A stretch of DNA of 64,000 nucleotides, from NCBI GenBank assembly GCA_033220425.1, contig CM065653.1, positions 682,001 through 746,000 on the forward strand. Reading direction: 5' to 3'. Below are positions 32,407-44,649 of this stretch, piece after piece (position 1 is the first letter of the stretch; the number at the start of each line of letters is the position of its first letter). The stretch is from Lepraria neglecta. Its lineage: Eukaryota > Ascomycota > Lecanoromycetes > Lecanorales > Stereocaulaceae. The notes below the pieces were generated by a model that did no database searches, was not told the DNA's origin, and was given only the letters and a program-made list of their open reading frames with translations. Made by a program: the position numbers and the translations under genes.

Positions 32407-33509
32407 ATGCTACCAATCGGGGCATATCTCTACTCTCAATTGATCTTCCATCCCCCATACCCTACGGAGAAGTTTACAGGACAGACAATCATTGTTACAG
32501 GCAGCAATGCGGGCCTGGGACTCGAGGCTGCCAGGCACTTTGTCCGCCTAGATGCAAAGAAAGTCATCCTAGCCGTGCGAAATCTCGACAAGGGTGAGGC
32601 AGCCAAGAAGTCAATATTGACCTCAGAAAAGAAGGCAGAGGACGTCGTTGAAGTCTGGGAACTTGACCTGGCTAGGTATCAATCCGTCAAGGACTTTGCC
32701 ACGAGAGCCGAAGGACTGAATAGGCTTGACGTCCTCGTTGAGAATGCGGGTATCGTTACCTTCAAGTGGACCATGACGGAGAATAATGAATCGACTATCA
32801 CGACGAATGTCGTCAGCCCTATGCTCCACGCCATATTGCTCCTTCCGAAATTGCGAGAGACAGCAGTGAAATTCAATACTCTTCCTCGGCTAGTTTTCAC
32901 AACATCCTTCGTCCATTGGGTCACAAAGTTTCCCGAGCGAAATGAAGATAAGATTTTTGAAGCTCTGGCTGATCCGAAGAAGGCTAGAATGGACGACAGG
33001 TGACTGCTCCATGTATCTGACCTTTCACACTTTACGCACGCTAACATCAGCCAGGTACAACATCTCTAAGCTCCTAGAGATGTACGGTGTCCAGGAGCTG
33101 GCTGCGCTTGAGAGTGCATCGACCAAAAAAGGCCGTGTCATCATCAACCACGTAAATCCAGGCTGGGTCGTGACCGAGGGCATGCGTGAATGGACCGGCA
33201 TGAAGCTCCTAATATTCAAATTCTTCAGAATGATTTTTGCCCGCACCACAGAAGTTGGCAGTAGGACTCTCGTCAATGCTGCCGAGGGGGGTGAAGCTAC
33301 CCACGGGCAGTACATGGATGACTGTCGACCGGGGAGGTAAGTCATCGTTCGAGAATCGATGCTGGCAGAATGTTTACTAACGCCTTTTGTGATTTAGGCG
33401 CGCTCCTTTCCTTACCAGTGATGAAGGGAAGAGCGTTCAGAAGAAGGTATGGAAGGAATTAGAGGAGAAGCTGGAGGGTATCCAACCTGGCATCCTGCGG
33501 AATATTTGA
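32407..33509 (+). CDS. Short-chain dehydrogenase/reductase (retinol-dehydrogenase-like)
   Basis: Three exons (32407-32999, 33055-33336, 33398-33509) join in frame to 328 residues. The cofactor motif is IIVTGSNAGLGLEAARHF. LDVLVENAGI is the structural NAG motif. The catalytic pair appears as LVFTTSFVHW (Ser) and RYNISKLLEM (YxxxK), the latter just across intron 1. VNPGWVVTEGMREW follows, as in fungal SDRs similar to WW-domain oxidoreductase or retinol dehydrogenase. It probably uses NADP(H); the substrate is unknown. A longer upstream frame lacks an ATG. Confidence 0.9.
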
Positions 33510-34098
33510 TGATTGGGCTAGTAAGATAATATGTTGGGTACGTGGGCGGGCGGCTGACAAGCTTCCATAATCTGATTTTAGGGCTCTGCTTAGGGTGTAT
33601 TATTAATGTGCATGAGGTGTGAACGAGCTGCTACTCAATTTGTTTTCTAACATAAGAAATACTAACATGTTTGTCATTTGAGAAGGCGCGATTTGCAGAG
33701 AGCCAATGATGTTGTGTATCCATGATCCTGAGTCTTAATCTCGCTCTAGAGATGCTGGAGTGGGGCCTCCATCTAGCCCCGTCCAAAATGCCTCGTCATC
33801 GAATACGAGGGAATGGGGAAATTCTCGAAAATGCTGCCTAATGAGTCCGTAACCGCAGTTCTGACCAATCATAGTTTATAGCCTTGTTGACTCAGCGCCC
33901 TAAGAAAGCCATGCATGAATGGGGCGTTCAGAGCGCTTGCTGCCGTGACCAGGCTTTGCTAAATAAGCCATTCTCAACACTGCCCCACTACGCTGGCCAC
34001 CAGGGATTCGCTAACGAAGAGCGCGTCCAATGTATTTGAATACGTGACATTTGCAACAAATTCCATCAAGAAGCCCAGCTCGCTCGGGATTTTGCGAG
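33510..34098. other. Intergenic region upstream of the patatin gene
   Basis: I see no gene, repeat or RNA. It is probably the promoter of the patatin-zinc-cluster gene. Confidence 0.45.
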
Positions 34099-36972
34099 AT
34101 GTCGAATAGTGCTGAGCCTGCTCCTCTTGGAGCCCAATCGCAGCGAAAAGTTCGCAAGGTTCTTTCGCTGGATGGAGGAGGAGTAAGAGGACTCTCTGAG
34201 GGTTTGATCTTACAAAACATCATGTCATTGCTATCCTTCGAGCGACGCATCGATGTTGAGCCATGGCAAGAGTTCGATATGATCTGTGGCACAAGCACAG
34301 GAGGGTGAGCGGATATCTTCTGTGTGTCTTATAGAGTTCCGCTCTATTCTAAGAAATACTGCTAAGCTTGGCCACTCTCGCTGACGACCCCCAGTCTACT
34401 CGCTATAATGCTCGGCCGATTGAAGATGACTATTGCAGAAGCCCAGAACGCTTACCTGGGACTCTCCAAGAATATCTTCACGCGGAAGCATCATGCCTTA
34501 AATCCTACACGAGCGTATGACAAGCTTAAGGCTAACGGAAAGTTCGAAAGCGAGCCCCTCAATGAGCAGATAAAGGCCTTGCTAGAAGAAAAGGGTCTAT
34601 CACATGATGAGCTGTTGAAAGACTCAGATGATGATTGCTGTAAAGTGTCAGTTAGCATTACTGAAAAAGTGGTGTTAAGCTACTGACGTGAGTAGATTCG
34701 TCTGCGCAGTGCGAGCCGAGGACACTTCTGCTCCTGCTGTGATACGGTCATACCGAAGTCGTCGTCCCGACAATCTTATTGATAAGATCAAGATATGGGA
34801 AGCCGCACGTGCTACATCAGCTGCCTCCACATTCTTCGATCCCGTTGAGATAGGGCCTTTCAAGCAAAGGTTCGTCGATGGTGCGCTCGGGTGGAACAAT
34901 CCCATAGACTTGGCAGAATTCGAATCGCGTGATCTCTGGCCCGGGGATGATCGCATCATCATCAGTCTAGGTACTGGTAGTGTTCCTGGACAGGGTGTCG
35001 AAGGCAACTTGGTAGACCTAGCTCGCCGGCTTGCAAAGATCGTAACGGAAGCCGACATGACGAATGACCGATTCAGAAGGACCCATTCAAAGCTCGTCGA
35101 TGACAACCGTCTCTTTCGATTCACTGTCACTCAGGGTCTCGGAGACATTGGCTTGGAAGAATACCAAGCTATCAATAAGATCGCTACATATACAGAGACG
35201 TACATGAGCAACTCGGACGTCTTTAAGCTGCTAGAGACATGTGTACGAGCTATGAAAGAGGCTGGTCAGAGGCTAAATCTAGCTGATCCACATGGTTCGT
35301 GCCTTCCGCGTGAAAGATAGGCAAACATCGCTTACAATGAGAGTATTGCAAAGAGTATGAAGATCTACTAGCCCATCAAGCTAGCAATGTGATGACGAAA
35401 ATATGCGCAACGTGTTTGAAAGGTTGTCTTCTTCTTGCCCACTATTCATAATGCTACGTGCTGATGGATGAAGGTCAATCTGTCGGTTCCGCTCTATTCT
35501 TATGTCGTACTTGCGATGTCTTGGAGTGCATTGTCTGCAAGTTCTATCATGATGCAAAACACCAAAGCTCCATGCTGCGATTTACATCCATACAATGGAA
35601 TCAGAGCATGGAGCACGACCTTGTGAAATCCTGCTCGTCATGTTCAAAGCTCGTGAGAAGCAGATTCGAGTGTACACAGTGTGCGAGAGCACTTTGTGAT
35701 ATTTGTTGCGAGATCCTTGCTACGAATAATGCCTGGTTTGAGGAACATGAGGCAGATTTCCCCACGCACAAGTCGTTCCGCTCGATCGTGCCCCCAAACT
35801 TCTCGATTACTTCAACCCTGACAAGAAGCTGCACCTGCGTTGAGGATGCAAATGTCATGATGCATTGTAGTAGATGTCTGAACGGTTAACATATTACCCA
35901 ATCATGCTGGTGCTTGTTGCAGAAGCTGACGTCGAATAGCTTTGAAACCTGGCAGCATACTCCGCTGGTGCATAACGTGTAGGAACATATACGGTGCAGC
36001 TGTCAGATCTTGCTCGAAATGCTATCGAGAAGAGCTGCCAAAACATAAGGATCACAAATTCCAGACTATATTGTTGGTGAAAAGGGAGCCTCCTGCTGCC
36101 ACGCCTCGTAAGAGCACTGCGGCTGAACAATTCGGGGAGTGCTGGCAATGCTTCGACTGCGATTCCGGTAAAAATCAATCAATGGTGCCGCTGCCGCTCC
36201 AGCTAACAACTTGACAGTCATCCATTGGTCCAACTTTGCACGGCACCCATGCCCGACTATGGGCTATGTTGCCGGCAACGCCATGCTCGACGCATTACGC
36301 TTCGATCAAACAAGATGTGTCAGACTTGCAGAGCCTAAGTGGCCATTCGAAGAACTGAGTTTCACCAGGGTGCAATGCTCAGCTTGCAAGGATTGTGGGT
36401 CGACCAGGTTCCAAACTATCTGTTGAAGAAACTGACAATGCTCTGATTTAATAGACATACCATATGACAAGTGGAGCCTCATCTGCCTTGAATGCGTCCA
36501 GATGACTTGCAAAAAATGCTTGATAAGTACCAGACAGCAACACATACACACTGTCAATCTCTGCAAGATAGTGAATACACATGTATCTCTCAGGCCAGGC
36601 AATGGCCGGAGATGTCAAGACTGTGGTCGAGGTGAGTCTACATGGTTCTTAGCGTCTTCTTCTTGTACTGACAAGCTTAAAGAGCACCCCAGCCACGCAT
36701 TTTCGGGTATACAATGCACGAGTTGCCGTCGATGGGAGCTCTGTTATAATTGTCTTGTGAATAAAAGCCCCGCTCGCCACCCTACATGCGACGGACGGAT
36801 GACGGCGTGGGAGCTGCTGATACCTCATTCGAGCCCTAACGTCACCCAGAATAGCAATTCAAGGACTGCAAAGATTATTCGTGGTGTGGGCGAAAATCCT
36901 GGCTACGTGCTTGCAGCTGCTATGGGTGGTCTTCTTGCTGCTGCTGCGCTCGAAGACATTATTGACGATTGA
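34099..36972 (+). CDS. Patatin-like phospholipase fused to a multi-CxxC zinc-cluster region
   Basis: Nine exons (34099-34304, 34395-34646, 34696-35294, 35342-35422, 35474-35884, 35940-36167, 36218-36394, 36455-36631, 36683-36972) join in frame to 806 residues. Residues 1-390 are patatin: oxyanion motif LSLDGGGVRGLSEG, nucleophile elbow GTSTGG split by intron 1, and the dyad Asp in FVDGALGWNNP. The rest holds about ten paired CxxC knots (CATC, CRTC, CIVC, CSSC, CTQC with CDIC, CITC with CSKC, CWQC, CLEC with CKKC, CQDC, CTSC with CYNC), spaced like RING/B-box/ZZ-type treble clefs. The C-terminus is a Gly/Ala-rich hydrophobic stretch (VLAAAMGGLLAAAALEDII). Patatin domains hydrolyse membrane lipids and often serve as effectors in fungal and bacterial immune proteins. 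The zinc region is a likely sensor or binding part (inference). Confidence 0.85.
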
Positions 36973-37035
36973 TCGATGATACGATACTTCCCTGGCCTGT
37001 TTTGAATCGTTCTATAGATGTGGATGAATGAAGAA

Positions 37036-38322
37036 TTATATGTCGATCAACAAAAATGCTCCATCAGGACCCGACTTCCCATCCAAAAGCAAAGCCTGCA
37101 GCGGCTGGCAGATTGCATTCACTTCCCGCTGCTTGCACTTTGAAAGGTCATCCACTAGCCGCAGCGCCATCTGACCTAGATGGTCTCCATCATCAAAATC
37201 TTCCAGTAACTCGGCCCGATGGTGCAGCGCCTCCGTCCACAGCAAGAAGCTCCCCGCAGCCTCTTTCAAAGCCTGATAATCGTTTGCTTTGCATACCAGT
37301 TCTTTTTTTGAGTGCTTCGCCTGCTCGGTTAGCTTTCCACACCGAGTTGACAGCTTCTTATGTCCCTGTAGAACTGCTTCTAGCTCTTTATTCTGCTCTT
37401 CGAGAGAGCATATCTCGGTTTTCACGGCTTCATGCTCTAAGTTAACCCTGTTTTTCTGGCTGACTAGGTCTTGCTTCTTGTCTTTAAGCACCCTATCTCC
37501 ACTTAGCCTTTGCTGGCTGGAATCTCACGAAGCGAATAAACTTACATGCCTCCCACTTGCATGCCAGCAGCAACTCCAAGCGCCGGGAGAAAGAAAGGCG
37601 AGACTACTAAAGCGCCATATTTGGCCTTTCCAACAGTCAGTCGAGGCTTCCGTGATGGAGATACTAAAGTGAAGCCTCACCACTTTCAAAATCTTCCTAT
37701 GATCCTTATTGTCATTGATCTCTTCTTCCACACCATTCAATTCGCTTGCCACCGTACTCAAGCGACTTTGCGCGCCCTCCCTCTCCGCCTTCTTGGAGTT
37801 CAAGGACTCTCGCGTATGCATCACAGCACTTTGAGCACTCTTCGTAGTCTCGCCTACTTCTTCTTGCAATCTTTCAAGCTCATCTTGAAACTCAGTCGCC
37901 GCCAGCTGCATCTCCATCACATCCTCCAATTGCCGGTCTGCCGATACAGCCAATTTGGTGAAGGATTCATTGATCTCGGCACACCACTCCCTCAATACTA
38001 CTATGTCTCTTGTGCAAGGAACAATACTTCCGTCAGGGACTTCAAGCTCAGTGATGAAGGATCCTGGCATCCTGGGCTGCTCGAATGAGACGAAATCCAA
38101 CGATATCAATAGGTCATCTTCTGGCTCTATGGTTCGATTTTGCGGCCCTTTGATGTCTTGTATGGCAGCCTGGACCGATGTGAGACCATCTCGTAAGCAG
38201 GAGAGGATGTCAGACTGATCAGCTTCTATCAGATCCTTTGCGCTCTTTTCCTGTTGGGTGTACCGCTTGGAGAGCTGGTTGAAGTTTCGCTCTAGGGTGT
38301 CCACTTCAGTTTTGGTAGACAT
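37036..38322 (-). CDS. Coiled-coil protein with one internal hydrophobic segment (gene A of a divergent pair)
   Basis: Three exons (38322-37681, 37625-37546, 37492-37036) join in frame to 392 residues. I do not recognise a named family. Residues 1-214 are charged and helical, with a coiled coil around QLAATEFQDELERLQEEV. Across the introns comes SPFFLPALGVAAGMQVGGM, a Gly/Ala-rich hydrophobic stretch of about 19 residues. A second coiled coil follows (SLEEQNKELEAVLQGHKK). This coil-hydrophobic-coil layout recalls alpha-helical pore-forming proteins, but could equally be a membrane-linked scaffold. The gene ends 63 bases from the patatin gene's stop and starts 867 bases from its divergent neighbour, which has the same layout. 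A longer in-frame start exists at 38433. Confidence 0.75.
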
Positions 38323-39189
38323 TGATGGGGAAATGATCAAACGCCGTAGAAATATGACTTTTCTGTTGTGATTTAGACCGGAATTCGTAGAATGAATAAC
38401 GGGTCTTGGGCCGTTGTAGTGTTTTTGAGCCACCGATTATTTGGATGGTGCTACTGTGATGCGGTGCTTCAGTTGCATCTCTTTCAAGGACTACTGTACC
38501 ATGGGTTATTGAAGACGGAAGTGCAGGTCTCGGGTACCTGACTTCGGTTCAGAGCACTCTGCACCTGTTGAGGACCTCCTAGAACTGCAGACAGGCACCA
38601 CCCTATCAGCCGCAGCCGCACTCTACATACGACCTCTAGAGGTCTTGCAACGGTGGCCAGGTATTATTGATCCAAGAATCTGGACCAATTCGAAGACCAC
38701 GGGGCTTGCTCTAATGTAGAAGATTGGTCGTTCGCTCAGCACTCAGCCGCTAGACTGTCAATTCTTAGAAAGATTCGTCAGCTTGTCAGGCGACGCAGCC
38801 AACGCTATCGCTAAAGCTCGGACTTGCATTTCCTATCATTGGCTGAGAAATTTAAGACGAACGCCTTTTCCTTGGTTGTCAGTGTTGCCTGATGTGCCAT
38901 ACCCTGCGTCTTGCATTCAACGCTAAACTGTGACGACTTTGCATAAGTCAGCCTTGGCGAATACGTCAAAGCGTTCAGCCTTGCCGAAGAGCATTGATAA
39001 CCAGGGACTGCGACGAACACGTATCAGTCTGGAAGTGGAATCGCTTTAGCAGCTCAGAAGCGAAGATCAAAAAGCGAGGAAAGACAAAAAGAAACAAATT
39101 TATCAGGCCCTTGAGCTTCAGTGAGTGTTCAAAGCCCCACCACGCGACCCAACCCCCCGCCGGAGTTCCCGTGAAGTCTACCAGCGACC
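38323..39189. promoter_or_regulatory. Divergent promoter region of the coiled-coil pair
   Basis: Genes A and B start at opposite ends of this 867-base stretch and point away from each other, which would allow joint control. I find no gene inside. Confidence 0.5.
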
Positions 39190-42061
39190 ATGGCGGAAGA
39201 AGTCCCGCCTTCAGTGCGACCCTCATCTCCCTCATCGACTTCAGAGCCAGAGTCCGCTGCAGATCAGGAGCGAAGATATGCTCTGCTCAGATCAATCAGG
39301 AAAGAAGGTGGAGCCGAACAATTCGTCCAGTCAATCTCGCAGCAGTTGCTTCTTCAACACGACGCTAACTGGGGAGACCTGCTTGGAGCCGCACCACAGG
39401 CGCTCTGTTTCCTCGGACAATGCTTCGTGGCGACGACTTCATCGGTCGCGATTTCTTCGTTGCAGCTTCCGCCAGAGAGCATGCTAAAGTAAGAATCCCT
39501 TTTGAACCTCGGAAACTCGCCAGAAGTCTAGTAGCTAGAGTGCTTGTCTGACGTTCATCTTAGAGAGAAGACATTGCGTGCAAACCTCGTACATTGCTCA
39601 GATCTCGGTCGAAGAGCGTTCAGTGATGCAGAATCAAAGATGCATAAAGTTCACTTGGTCACAACTCACATATGCGAGCCCAGAGGTCCTGTATGACAAC
39701 ACCAATCACAGTTGAATATTCGATAGCCTGTGTTAATTGCAAAATCCAGATCGATAAAGTCCTAAGGCTCATTGATGATGATGAACTTGCCAAGGTCGAT
39801 CTACAGCACCAGCTAGACAAATTGAAGAAGTACTCCCAAGACTGTGTCAGAGATTCGGCGCAGGTCAGAGACAAATTTGCCAATTGGCAAGACTATGCTA
39901 GGCAAATTCGTCTCGCTTGTACGGCGGCAGACGGTATGATACTGCCTTGATGTTTACACAGGATAGAGCATAAGCTGATGACTATGGCCGCGACAGACGA
40001 GATGGGAAATAAAAAGATGGAGGTTCAGGACAACATTTTCATCGCTGCATCTATCTCCGAGCACCAACAAAAGGAAACAGAAAGAACAGGGCAAGACACT
40101 GCAAATGCTCGTAGTCATGTGGAAGTTCACCAAGAAGTCTATAAAAGGGAAGCGAAAGCCATGCCCAGGGGTGAGTCTAGTTTTCCTTCGATCAATTGTA
40201 AACCAAACTCCACGTTCCTGTGCTGATCGGTTCAGGCTGGAACCTTCTTGCGCAAGATACTGCTGCAAGAGCCATAAATTTATTGCCGGACTTGATCTCA
40301 ATGGCTCGGGCCGCGGCGCCATGGGCGATGCTCGCTGCCGGTGTCCAAACCCGCGAAGACCATAAAGAGCCTGATGCTTCTGGAATTCTGAATCATACGA
40401 TGCCCAATCCTCATGATGACTATGGGTATCGCGTGTCACAAAAAATCTCGAAGCAACTTCACAGCCTCAAAAATCAACTCAGTCGAGGGGAGCTCAAGCC
40501 GCCGGACTATGGCGTTGACTGGAATTCTTTGTATGGCTTTTCCTCCTCGCCACGTCTCGGAGATTCTCTAGATGCATCCATTGATCGCGCTTTGGGCGTT
40601 TTTCGTCAAGCCAGGGAGCAAGCTCCAGCCAGGCTTGGTCAATCAGAGAGTACGAGCTCGAAGGAGGCAACGGAAATTCTAGACATAGTCATCGAGGTCA
40701 GTTATCCAAACGCCCTGCTATCGAACATGTTGAACAATCCCCAGTTTTGCGAAGAAATCCAAGCGAACAAAGAGGCTCAAAGAAGCTTCAATGTACCTCC
40801 GCCGCGCGACAAGGGTATGATCCGAAGATGGCGAGAGACCGCCAAATCTATGTGCGACCGCAACGATCTCCTTGAGAGGCAATTTGCCAGTACGGAAGCA
40901 GAGCACATAGACTATATGCAGGTGAATCGCTTCCTACAATGGTACCAGGCCAGGAGCAAAGCTGAACCTTATCCACCAGAATCTCAAAGAGAGTGGTTCT
41001 AAGAGGAAGAAGAGTAAGAAGGGCATGAGCGGTAGGTCGGCGCGTGATTGAAAGCCTAACATCATCTAATAAGGGCCATAGGAATATTGAGCAGAAACAA
41101 CGTGCAAATCGCACGAGAGAACTACCAGGCAGCCCAGAAGGCTCTCGTTGAGTCTGAAAATCTTCTTGCTGAGAGAGCCGAAAGGGAATCCGAAGCTAAG
41201 ATAAAGTTCAACGAAGTTCAGCTCCAATTAGCCAAGCTGAACAACGAGAACATGAACATGGTAAGTGCTTGAATACTTGCATACCTGATGCGAGTTATCC
41301 ATAACGATGCTCAGAAGCTGACAAAAGCCCCAAATAGCAAGAGATAATCGGCATTTTGAAGAAATGCATCGACAATCTCACCGAATTCCAGGAGCATCTG
41401 GGGAAATTGGTCACCTTCTTCAGTAGTCTCAACGACTTCATTGACATCATCCATGACGGTCATGCGCTGGAATTCTTAAACCAGGTCAACAATATTGTGA
41501 TTCTCGACCAGAACGCCGCGCAGGGAGACCAGGAGCAACGCCGTGCTAGGAAGAGATACCTCAAAGATGTGGGTGTGGACCGTAGCATTTGACATATCCA
41601 AGATTGCTAATCCTAAACAATAGTCACTTTTGGTAGACGCCTTGAATCTCAGAGGCAATTACCTGGTCGCCGGAGAGCTGGCATCCGTCTATTACGACAT
41701 CTCGCGGAAGCACATCATGCCTGGTGTGAACACAATCGAACGTTTGGGCCTAAGGAGCGGCGAAGACTCTTCTCGAACCACTTCAGCTGAGAAAGCAAGA
41801 CAGATCTTGAAGTACGCTCGAAAGGCACAGAGCGAAATTAGCAACATGGCACAAGAGGTGTGTTACTCACCTGCTGCATGCTCTGAACAGGAATCAGCAT
41901 TAGATGTTAGCTAACACGCATTGCAGAGACGCAACAAGTTGAGGGAGGAATTGTACATTCAGGACCGTGAAATCACTGAGATAGGCCGGTTGGTGGAGAA
42001 TGCACAACTGGAAGATGGAGAGGACTCTGATTACGAGAATAATGAATGGGACGAAGCCTGA
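39190..42061 (+). CDS. Large coiled-coil protein with internal hydrophobic segment (gene B of the divergent pair)
   Basis: Ten exons (39190-39488, 39564-39648, 39684-39933, 39997-40170, 40236-40921, 40980-41031, 41082-41260, 41338-41568, 41624-41857, 41927-42061) keep one frame for 774 residues. The N-terminal helical part holds LQHQLDKLKKYSQDC. A hydrophobic stretch follows the fourth junction (INLLPDLISMARAAAPWAMLAAG). After a long linker comes a basic patch (GSKRKKSKKG), a coiled coil (YQAAQKALVESENLLAERAE) and a helical bundle with LGKLVTFFSSLNDFIDII. The end contains YLVAGELASVYYDISRKHIMPGVN and an acidic tail. The KLVxFFxxL and YxxxSxxxIMPG texts recall uncharacterised fungal proteins and, loosely, two-component alpha-pore formers (XaxA/B-like); this is resemblance of layout, not proof. 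Ten exons in one frame argue strongly for a real gene. Confidence 0.75.
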
Positions 42062-42393
42062 GATTGATGCATTCTACCTGGCGTTCTGGTGGGGGCAAAA
42101 CCAGAGGAGAGGTCTGTATGATGCTATCTTCAGGCACTGTTTGTTGATACGAATCTCATTTTGCACACTCGCAAGGAAATACCATGCAGAATCCAGAGAG
42201 TTTCCAGACGATAGTCGATAATATAGAATTGTGATTTGATAAAAAGTGATGTCAGCCAGTGCCAAGACTGCCAAGACCATCGGAGGTAAAGCGCGCTGAA
42301 CCTCCGACGCGACAAAGTCGCGCCTTTGGAGAACTATGGTCTACAACGTTAATACTCTCTACCCACAACTTGAATACAGCAAGTTCCGCTACA
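42062..42393. promoter_or_regulatory. POL12 upstream region with an ACGCG element in a palindrome
   Basis: At 42306-42320, about 80 bases before the POL12 start, lies GACGCGACAAAGTCGC. It contains the ACGCG core of MluI cell-cycle boxes and an inverted repeat GCGAC-AAA-GTCGC. MBF-type control of replication genes at such sites is known in fungi; its use here is inferred. Confidence 0.45.
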
Positions 42394-44478
42394 ATGGCAA
42401 CCGCGAAAGCAGAGCTCAATGAGCTCTTCGCCATACCACCAGTAACAGAACTCTCTTCCGACGTCCTCGGCGAACTCCAATCAATACTACGCCTCCACTC
42501 CATCTCCCCAGAGGAGCTATCGTACAAATGGGAGTCCTACACCATGAAGATGGGTTCGGAGCAGACGAAACTGGATCTGGACACCGCTCGAGCGTTCAAA
42601 AAAGATCTACAAGAAATGCTAGAACGAGAGTCGAGAGGCAAAGCACACGTTCTTAGCGTGGATAAGAGAGGCGCTTTTGCTACGCCGAGGACTACGGGGA
42701 AGGGGGACGATGTCTTTGGGATGTGAGTATGAATGGGCGCCACGGTACCTCCAATCACTCATTTATTCGCAGGCTGGATGGTATTGTACCCAACACGCCG
42801 GTACCACAACGTGCGAATAGCTCGACGAAACGTAAATCTGCCTTCGAGACACCAGCGGTTCCCAAATTCAACAAGGCGAATGGCATGAGCTCTCCTAGCG
42901 ATGCAAGAACAAATGGGACTACCAGCGTGGCTTTCTCCGAACGCCAAAACGCAGGACAGGTAGTTGAGACGCTCAACGACCACTTGCCCGTGTGTGATCC
43001 ACCTATAGCACCACCAGCAGAATCACGGATGAAGTTGACCGCCAACACCGACCTCAAGAAGTTCTCTTACAAGCCAATGGCAATGCATCTCTCAGAAGCA
43101 TCCGAAGTCCTCGACGATCGAATAGACGAATTCCAATCACTAGTACAGGCCCATCATAACCTCGAAGACTCGGCATTTGGCAACGCAGCGAATCAAGCTA
43201 CCAGCGAGATCATTGCGGTAGGAAGGATCGCCTCCGAAAGTATGGAAGGGAAACTCAATGCGTCTTCTTTAATGCTTGAGACTTCGAGGCGGACGGGCGC
43301 TGGATTGCGAATACCTCTGAAAGTCGAATCGATGTCATATGAGTTCTTTCCTGGACAGATTGTTGCTGTACGAGGTATCAACGCGTCTGGGCTTTACTTC
43401 TCGGTCAATGAAGTGCTCGAAATGCCTCTCTTGCCACCAGCTGCTTCCCTCCCGTCAACATTGGAAGTCTTGAATGAACGCTTGGGCCTCGAAGAGAGCT
43501 CTGAGAGCGCTGCACACGCTGTTAACGTCCTTGTGTCTTCGGGTCCGTACACAGCTGATGATAACCTTGCTTTCGAGCCTTTCAACGCCCTCTGTGAGAA
43601 AGCAGCAGAATTATATGCAGACGTGCTTATAATGGTTGGACCAATCCTCGATCTCGAGCATGCACTGGTAGCATCAGGAGACTTCGACCTCCCGGACGAC
43701 GCCAGCATTGAACCAGACAAAGCCACACTCAACGATCTCTTCCGAATTTTAGTGGGCAAACCACTTCGCAATCTCGTCCTGCAAGTCCCCAACATCACAA
43801 TATTACTGGTCCCTTCGGTTCGCGATGCAGTCAACAAACACGTCTCCTGGCCTCAAGAGCAGTTTGACAAGAAGGTCCTAGGTCTGCCCAAGCAAGCCAA
43901 AGTAGTTACGAACCCAGTAACCATATCGTTAAACGAAATCGTGGTAGGCATCTCGGCACAAGATGTCCTAGACGATCTCCGAAGAGAAGAGGTGAAAGTG
44001 GGAAGGCCAAAAGAGAGTAGCATCCTTGCACGGCTACCAAGACATCTGATTCAGCAGCGCCACTTCTTCCCTCTGTTTCCGCCAGCTGATCGAACTTCAT
44101 TGCTGAAGACCGGGACTGAGGAGGGTGTGGCGACTGGCATGCCCCTGGATGTCAGCTATATGAAGCTCGGAGAATGGTTGAATGTCCGCCCTGATATGCT
44201 GATCACCCCCAGCTCTCTGTCTCCGTTCGCAAAGGTGAGCATTCGGTCCTCTGTACGCAGGTAACATAAGCTAACACTCGTTGCGCGAGGTCGTTGAAAG
44301 CGTATTAGTCGTCAATCCAGGGCCTCTGTCCAAACGAAAAGGACCAGGCACATACGCACAACTAAGCATCCATCCTCGGAAAGTGACCGAAGAGGAGCGT
44401 GAGAGCGAGCGAGCTGGAGGAACCATGGTTGGACACCACCTCTTCGAAAGAGCGCGAGCGGATATTATTAGGATATAG
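42394..44478 (+). CDS. POL12: DNA polymerase alpha subunit B
   Basis: This is the regulatory subunit of the polymerase alpha-primase complex, which starts Okazaki fragments in the nucleus. Exons 42394-42722, 42773-44234 and 44290-44478 give 659 residues. The N-terminal helical domain (ELNELFAIPPV...ILRLHSISPEEL) is followed by a linker with a PxxPVPQR-like segment. The OB and phosphodiesterase-like parts follow: FFPGQIVAVRGINASG, VLVSSGPYTADDNLAFEPF, DVLIMVGPILD, ITILLVPSVRD, RHLIQQRHFFPLFPP and DMLITPSSLSPFAK. The C-terminus has VVNPGPLSKRKGPGTYAQLSI. All are hallmarks of B subunits. Confidence 0.95.
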
Positions 44479-44649
44479 ACCTTCCTTCGCTTTTTTATAG
44501 ACACTACCCTTCATGACTCGTAATGCATTCCATCGCCATCCCTCCTGCCCATCTCCTACAGGCCAATATCCACCTCACCACCTTTTTCACCTCCCCTAAA
44601 CCCACATAACGCTCTTCACCATAGCCACCCCCACCCCATCTCCTCCTCA

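Noticed and set aside
40922-41002. Reading gene B straight through to a stop at 41002
   Set aside because: Splicing 40922-40979 gives an in-frame basic segment (NLKESGSKRKKSKKG) that joins the next coding exons, so the stop is intronic in frame.
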